DNA from: Actinomycetes bacterium
GTDB taxonomy: Bacteria; Actinomycetota; Acidimicrobiia; Acidimicrobiales; Palsa-688
NCBI GenBank assembly: GCA_021798075.1
Contig: JAJZYO010000126.1
Span: forward strand, 1-6,357
Direction: 5' to 3'
DNA length: 6,357 nucleotides
The notes below the pieces were generated by a model. It was given only the letters and a program-made list of their open reading frames with translations. It had not been told where the DNA came from and did not search any database. The position numbers were made by a program, and so were the translations under genes. Shown here one piece after another: positions 1 to 3,455 of the stretch; position 1 is the first letter of the stretch; each line of letters starts with the position of its first letter.

Positions 1-1
1 T

Positions 2-1111
2 GCCGTGTACGCCTACGGCGATGCCCGCTACTACGGAGGGCTCGTTGCTCAGAAGCTCTATGCCCCGATTGTCGCCATGGCCGCGACCCCAGACGGTGGT
101 GGGTACTGGCTGGTGGGGGCCAACGGCGCGGTGTACTCGTTCGGGGATGCCCACTACCACGGGTCGCCGGCTACGGCCGGTGGCGTGCCCGACCCTGTGG
201 TCGGTTTCGCCACTACTCCGGACGGCAACGGCTACTGGCTCGTCACGAGCCACGGTGCCGTGTACGCCTACGGCAACGCCCACTACTACGGTTCCCTCGG
301 TGCCACCAACCTCCACAACATCCCCGTCGTTGCGATCGCATCTTCGGCTGATGGGAACGGCTACTGGCTCGTGCAGGGCGGAGGCGAGGTGGTCCCGTAC
401 GGTGACGCGCCGAGGCTCGGGAGCATGAGGGGCCACCCACCCGTGGTTGGGATAGCTGTGACGCCAGATGGTCACGGCTACTGGCTCGCCTGCAATGACG
501 GGCAGGTGGACGCGTTCGGCGACGCGCGCTACTTCGGAGGGGACAACCACGCAAACCCGAGGCCGCCGATATCAAGCATCGTCGCCGATGCCTCAGGGGA
601 CGGCTATTGGCTCCTCAACCGGGCCGCGTTCGAGGTGAGCCTGGACCAACCCGACCCGGGAGCAGGGGCGCATATAGTGGCCATAGCGGCAAGCCAGCTC
701 GGGCCGAGCCCCGACGGAGGTGGCTACTGCAACCCGTATGGGCCGTGTGAGGAGTGGTGTTCGCTCTTCGCCACTTGGGTCTGGGAACGCGCTGGAGTAC
801 CCATACCGCGCTATGCGTTCGTTGGCAATGTCTACGCCTGGGCTGTCAGGCACACGAAGGTGTTGCGTGCGAAACAGAAGCCGGCGCCAGGAGACCTGGT
901 GCTGTACGGTACAGGGCCGGAAAACGTCCGGGCTTCGCCGCATATCGGCATAGTCGCCCAAGTGTGGCCGGACGGCGAGATCGACACGGTCGAAGGCGAT
1001 GCCGGCCCCGGCCGGGGGAAGTGGACGGCTGTCTTGGTGAACGGCCCGTTCCTGCCAAAACAGTCCTTTTTTGCCAACGGGTTCCCTATTTATGGCTTTG
1101 CCGTCCCCTGA
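2..1111 (+). CDS. Repeat protein with C-terminal CHAP amidase/peptidase domain (5'-truncated)
   Basis: The reading frame is open at the left edge. The GTG at base 5 is an internal Val of a repeat, not a start, so any signal peptide is out of view. Counting that Val as residue 1, residues 1-205 hold repeats of about 39-43 residues built around DGxGYWLV, G-x-VYxYGDA and YYGS. Residues about 238-368 look like a CHAP domain: the candidate catalytic Cys is C252 in EEWCSLF, followed by H313 in SPHIGIV and E330 in DTVEGD, the usual Cys-His-acidic order. C242 and C248 could form a disulfide. CHAP domains cleave peptidoglycan amide or peptide bonds, and the repeats probably form a propeller-like or wall-binding scaffold. 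I infer a secreted cell-wall hydrolase; the exact bond cut cannot be read from sequence. The stop TGA is at 1109-1111. Confidence 0.85.
   Translation, partial: AVYAYGDARYYGGLVAQKLYAPIVAMAATPDGGGYWLVGANGAVYSFGDAHYHGSPATAGGVPDPVVGFATTPDGNGYWLVTSHGAVYAYGNAHYYGSLGATNLHNIPVVAIASSADGNGYWLVQGGGEVVPYGDAPRLGSMRGHPPVVGIAVTPDGHGYWLACNDGQVDAFGDARYFGGDNHANPRPPISSIVADASGDGYWLLNRAAFEVSLDQPDPGAGAHIVAIAASQLGPSPDGGGYCNPYGPCEEWCSLFATWVWERAGVPIPRYAFVGNVYAWAVRHTKVLRAKQKPAPGDLVLYGTGPENVRASPHIGIVAQVWPDGEIDTVEGDAGPGRGKWTAVLVNGPFLPKQSFFANGFPIYGFAVP
5..640 (+). repeat. Coding repeats, about 43 residues each (DGxGYWLV / YGDAxYYGS)
   Basis: Successive units begin with DG-x-GYWLV at about bases 92, 221, 350 and 467. A degenerate last unit (SGDGYWLL) starts near 593, and the tail of an earlier unit (VYAYGDARYYG) starts at base 5. 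Spacings are 43, 43, 39 and 42 codons. Each unit ends in a hydrophobic strand such as PVVGxAxTP just before the next DG. Units 4 and 5 are more diverged (VVPYGDAPRLGS, VDAFGDARYFGG), and the last has lost the YGDA half, as expected at the edge of a solenoid or propeller. The array probably continues left of the window. Confidence 0.85.
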
Positions 1112-2066
1112 GGCTGCCGTGCCGCCGTCATGTAGCGAATGGGCGCGCAGCCAGGGCTTGGACCCAGCTGGCAGCGCGGGCCACTACAGGGGCTTTGTCT
1201 TGGTAGAGCAACGGCTGCCCTGGCCGGCGGATGCTTCTTTGGTCACTGAACTCGCTGAAGTGAGCAAGGTCGCTGCCGAGGCTGGCTTCCGGCTGCAACT
1301 GATCGCTCCCGTGAAAGGGGCCGGGCTGGCCGACGAGGGCGAGTCTGCGCCGGCAGGGCGGGCTAACGGTCAACGAAAGGTCGTGTGTTATCGACCGTCG
1401 CGCGAGGGTTGGTCGGGCGAGTTGGTGCGCTCGGAACTCACTGCCCCGACACCAGGATTGGCCGCCGCTGTAGCCGACCTCATTTCCGACGGGGTGCGGC
1501 CAGCACCGGCTCCAGGGGGCACCGTCGTGGACGTCTTGGTGTGCGCCCATGGGCGGCGCGACGCTTGTTGTGGTTCGAGGGGTACGCGGTTCGCTAATGA
1601 ACTCGTGGAACAGACGCTCAACGCGAAAGACCGGGTGGTGCGGCTGTGGCGGACCAGCCACACCGGCGGCCACCGTTTCTCCCCGACGGCCGTCGTGCTC
1701 CCGGCAGCCACGCTCTGGGCATACGCTGACCGCGAACTTCTGCAGGCGGCGGTGGGCGCCGGGACCGGCCCCGCCGGCCGTGCCGCCGACCACTACAGAG
1801 GGTGCGCCACGCTCGGCCCACCCGCCGCGCAGGCCCTGGAGAGGGCGGTGTTCGCCGAGGTGGGGTGGCGGCTTCTCGCAGAGGAGCGACGCACCATGGG
1901 AACAGGCGGTGGGCGCCTGCGGCTCGAGACACAGAACTGCGGCACCTGGGAGGGGACCGTCAAGGAGGGCCGGCGGGTGCCCCAACCCGAATGTCGCACA
2001 GACCCGGCGGCGGCCAAGAAGTACGGTGTCGAGTGGGCAGTCGCTGATCTGCACCGGCTCTCGTAG
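1092..2066 (+). CDS. Sucrase/ferredoxin-like family protein (thioredoxin-fold [2Fe-2S] protein)
   Basis: The family signature is clear: VLVCAHGRRDACCGSRG, then the RTSHTGGHRFSPTAVVLP segment, then a WAYAD helix, ending in a short C-terminal Cys-containing section (QNCGTW, PECRTD). Numbered from the upstream TTG at 1071, the key residues are C158, C166, C167, H197 and H201. In the related yeast proteins Apd1 and Aim32 a [2Fe-2S] cluster is held by two Cys and two His in an HxxxH motif; HTGGH fits that pattern, so a similar cluster is likely here by inference. The substrate or partner is unknown, and the old sucrase label does not show sugar hydrolysis. Starts are ambiguous: TTG 1071, ATG 1092 (chosen; overlaps gene 1 by 20 bases) or GTG 1119, which has a weak GAGG at 1110-1113. 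Family conservation begins around the CSEWARSQGL segment, so all three fit. Translational coupling to gene 1 is possible. Confidence 0.85.
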   Translation: MALPSPEAAVPPSCSEWARSQGLDPAGSAGHYRGFVLVEQRLPWPADASLVTELAEVSKVAAEAGFRLQLIAPVKGAGLADEGESAPAGRANGQRKVVCYRPSREGWSGELVRSELTAPTPGLAAAVADLISDGVRPAPAPGGTVVDVLVCAHGRRDACCGSRGTRFANELVEQTLNAKDRVVRLWRTSHTGGHRFSPTAVVLPAATLWAYADRELLQAAVGAGTGPAGRAADHYRGCATLGPPAAQALERAVFAEVGWRLLAEERRTMGTGGGRLRLETQNCGTWEGTVKEGRRVPQPECRTDPAAAKKYGVEWAVADLHRLS

Positions 2067-2102
2067 CTGGTGCGTCCAGGAACCTCGCCCGGTTGCGACC
2101 GG

Positions 2103-2121
2103 GGTCCCTTGGGGACCAAGG
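2103..2121 (+). terminator. Candidate terminator hairpins in convergent spacer
   Basis: Two perfect 6-bp stems overlap here. GGTCCC (2103-2108) pairs with GGGACC (2112-2117) around a TTG loop, or CCTTGG (2107-2112) pairs with CCAAGG (2116-2121) around a GGA loop. They cannot form together. The second is followed by the T-containing run AGCTTTCTT (2122-2130), so an imperfect intrinsic terminator for the plus-strand gene ending at 2066 is plausible. On the minus strand no T-run follows, so it is a weaker candidate for the gene ending at 2205. A further GC-rich stem, CCGGC/GCCGG at 2157-2170, lies nearer the minus-strand stop. Confidence 0.45.
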
Positions 2122-2204
2122 AGCTTTCTTCCGGCGCGGCGACCGGGCGAAGGCTTCCGGCCCGTGCCGGCGGGCGGCGCGAGCGGCGGGTTCGGGCGCA
2201 GGGA

Positions 2205-3137
2205 TCAGCGTGCTGTGGCCATTTTTGCTGCTGCCATGGCACCCAGTACTTCGGAGAGGACGCGGCGCCCGTCGTACACGACATCGCGCCAGGTGTACAC
2301 GAGAACCCGGGTCCCGGCCAGGAACAGGCGGTTGCGCCGGCGGGCGTCTTCGGCCATCTGCTCGGCACTGTGGTGGTACGCGTAGCCGTCGACCTCCATC
2401 GCCAGGCCGGGGTAGAGCAGGATGTCTATCCTGTAGTTGAGCCCTGGTCCCGGCTTCACCTCGACGGCGGCAGGCTTTATGCCCGCGCTACGAAGTAAGC
2501 GCAGCGTCTTGCTTTCGAGAACGCTCGGCTGGTAGCTGAGCGGGCCGCGCCACAGGAGCGCCGAGCGCAGGCTTTGCGTGCCGGGCCGGCCCCTGCGCGC
2601 GAGCTGGCCGAGGTCAGCGTTCAAGGCGTCGAGGGTTACGAGCTTCGCTGCGAGCGCCCTGTCGATGGCAGTCTCGAGTTCGTCGAGACCTGCAACAGAG
2701 GCCAGGTCCATCAAGGTGCGGGCCGGTGGTGTGCAGGGAATGCGGCGCCGGGAGGCGGGCTCAGTCGGGAAGTCAAGAGGCCGGTGGACCTCTGCCTCGA
2801 GACCTTCGAGGCAACGGCCAGAGCGGTGTCTGGGCACGGTTATTGCGTGGCGGGCTGGAGGTGCTTCCAGCATCTGCCAGAGCCAGGCCGCCGAGCGATG
2901 GGACGAGAGTGCCGCCGGCCCCGCCGCGAGGCAAAGGGCCAACAACTCTTGCTCGGGAGTGACGGCGGCCGTCGCCAAGCGTACGAGCCTCGTACCAACG
3001 CGTTGCCACTCCCCGGTGCACAGGCGATGGCGGAGGGCAGCTTCGCTGACACCAACGGCGTACAGCTGATCCCGACTCGTCACGCCGTACTGGTCGCGGA
3101 ACCTGCGGGCTACCTCTCGGACGACAACTGGCCTCAT
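2205..3137 (-). CDS. AbiEi-like N-terminal domain fused to DUF559/Vsr-like endonuclease domain
   Basis: The 310-residue protein has two parts. Residues about 8-55 (YGVTSRDQLYAVGVSEAALRHRL, then GEWQRVGTRLVRL) match the winged-helix pattern of AbiEi-type antitoxins. Residues about 200-300 resemble DUF559, a relative of the Vsr/PD-(D/E)xK nucleases: E208 in PSVLESKTLRLL, D238 in YRIDILLYPG, E248 and D250 in AMEVDGYAYH, H254/H255, D264 and an RRRNRLFLAG segment, then VLVYTWRDV. All expected acidic residues are present, so it may be active, but no substrate can be inferred. The middle (PPARTLMDLA) is also typical of these actinobacterial proteins. ATG at 3137 is chosen because a strong promoter sits right in front of it; no Shine-Dalgarno is visible. 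No AbiEii nucleotidyltransferase toxin gene is adjacent, so a toxin-antitoxin role is unproven. It is convergent with the ferredoxin-like gene and divergent from pyc. Confidence 0.8.
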   Translation of the reverse strand: MRPVVVREVARRFRDQYGVTSRDQLYAVGVSEAALRHRLCTGEWQRVGTRLVRLATAAVTPEQELLALCLAAGPAALSSHRSAAWLWQMLEAPPARHAITVPRHRSGRCLEGLEAEVHRPLDFPTEPASRRRIPCTPPARTLMDLASVAGLDELETAIDRALAAKLVTLDALNADLGQLARRGRPGTQSLRSALLWRGPLSYQPSVLESKTLRLLRSAGIKPAAVEVKPGPGLNYRIDILLYPGLAMEVDGYAYHHSAEQMAEDARRRNRLFLAGTRVLVYTWRDVVYDGRRVLSEVLGAMAAAKMATAR

Positions 3138-3173
3138 GACTGTGAGTATATTTCATGTATTTCGATATAGCAA
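3138..3173 (-). promoter_or_regulatory. Sigma70-like promoter giving a probable leaderless mRNA
   Basis: Read on the minus strand, a -35 box TTGCTA (3173-3168; 4 of 6 against TTGACA) and a -10 box TATACT (3150-3145; 5 of 6 against TATAAT) are separated by exactly 17 bases. Seven bases follow before the ATG whose A is base 3137, so transcription would start at or one base before the start codon. The stretch 3145-3180 is markedly AT-rich within a GC-rich region. Leaderless transcripts with this geometry are common in actinobacteria, and the lack of a Shine-Dalgarno agrees with it. Confidence 0.65.
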
Positions 3174-3179
3174 GATGTT

Positions 3180-3198
3180 CCCACGAGGCCTCCGTGGG
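3180..3198. promoter_or_regulatory. Near-perfect palindrome upstream of the AbiEi/DUF559 promoter
   Basis: CCCACGAGG is followed directly by CCTC-C-GTGGG: nine complementary pairs around a central AGGCCT, with one extra C (3193). It begins 7 bases upstream of the predicted -35 box (3168-3173) of the minus-strand gene. Its size and position suit a dimeric regulator. AbiEi-type antitoxins are known to bind inverted repeats at their own promoters, so autoregulation is a possible reading but only inference. Confidence 0.4.
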
Positions 3199-3216
3199 GC
3201 GTCGGACCCCCGCATT

Positions 3217-3326
3217 CTGGGTGCAGTGACGGTTTCCCGGTGCGCTTGACGGCGGCACAGCAGCGCTGGGTGCACCGAGATGAGCCGACTGCACCGAGAA
3301 GGGCTCTGCCGGGCCGATCTGGGTGC
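3217..3326. repeat. Short direct repeats in the divergent intergenic region
   Basis: CTGGGTGC occurs three times on the plus strand, at 3217-3224, 3266-3273 and 3319-3326. TGCACCGAGA occurs twice, at 3271-3280 and 3290-3299, 19 bases apart, or about two helical turns. They fill the otherwise geneless stretch between the two divergent start codons. Binding sites are possible, but short GC-rich words recur easily and no known operator is recognised. Confidence 0.3.
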
Positions 3327-3387
3327 GGCTGGCGCCGGCGGGGCCGCACCGGCCGGGCATCGCCAGCCATCGGCCGAGCAACGCGCC

Positions 3388-3439
3388 GGCAGGGCCCGCC
3401 GGCAGGGCCCGCCGGCCGGGCCCGCCGGCAGGGCCCGCC
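3388..3439. repeat. Tandem 13-bp GC-rich repeat, four copies
   Basis: Four head-to-tail copies of GGCAGGGCCCGCC lie at 3388-3400, 3401-3413, 3414-3426 and 3427-3439. The third has one change (GGCCGGGCCCGCC); the others are identical. The 13-bp period is not a multiple of three, which argues against a coding role. Neighbouring copies can pair: GGGCCCGCC with GGC-A-GGGCCC gives nine pairs with one bulged A, so strong hairpins are possible in DNA or RNA. The array ends 16 bases before the pyc start codon and occupies the place where a -35 element would lie. Confidence 0.85.
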
Positions 3440-3442
3440 GGG

Positions 3443-3448
3443 TACGCT
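3443..3448 (+). promoter_or_regulatory. pyc: Possible -10 element for leaderless pyc transcript
   Basis: TACGCT fits the actinobacterial TANNNT -10 pattern and is followed by seven bases before the pyc ATG at 3456, the same spacing as in the divergent minus-strand gene. No recognisable -35 exists, because the 13-bp array covers that position. The AAGAG touching the ATG is too close to serve as a normal ribosome binding site, which is consistent with a leaderless start. The call is tentative because a TANNNT match is easy to find by chance. Confidence 0.35.
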
Positions 3449-3455
3449 CGAAGAG

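Larger units (their letters stand above)
3138..3455. other. Divergent intergenic region between AbiEi/DUF559 gene and pyc
   Basis: This 318-base stretch holds no convincing gene. From left to right it contains the AT-rich minus-strand promoter, the palindrome at 3180-3198, scattered short direct repeats, a very GC-rich section from about 3300 and the 13-bp tandem array beside pyc. Open frames crossing it (for example plus-strand 3280-3492) translate to low-complexity Arg/Pro/Gly/Ala residues and have no start signal. Confidence 0.6.

Noticed and set aside
1128..2054. Long minus-strand open frame (308 codons)
   Set aside because: It is antisense to the ferredoxin-like gene, whose plus frame has clear family motifs. 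The minus frame has no recognisable domain, and long antisense frames are expected at this GC content.
1549..2385. Plus-strand open frame of 278 codons across the ferredoxin-like gene and the spacer
   Set aside because: It is out of frame with the recognised gene, is Arg/Pro-rich, and runs into the opposite-strand gene; it is a high-GC shadow.
2205..3137. Complete AbiE toxin-antitoxin pair
   Set aside because: No nucleotidyltransferase toxin frame is seen next to this gene on either strand.
3388..3439. CRISPR array
   Set aside because: The units are head-to-tail 13-mers without spacers, so the array cannot be CRISPR.
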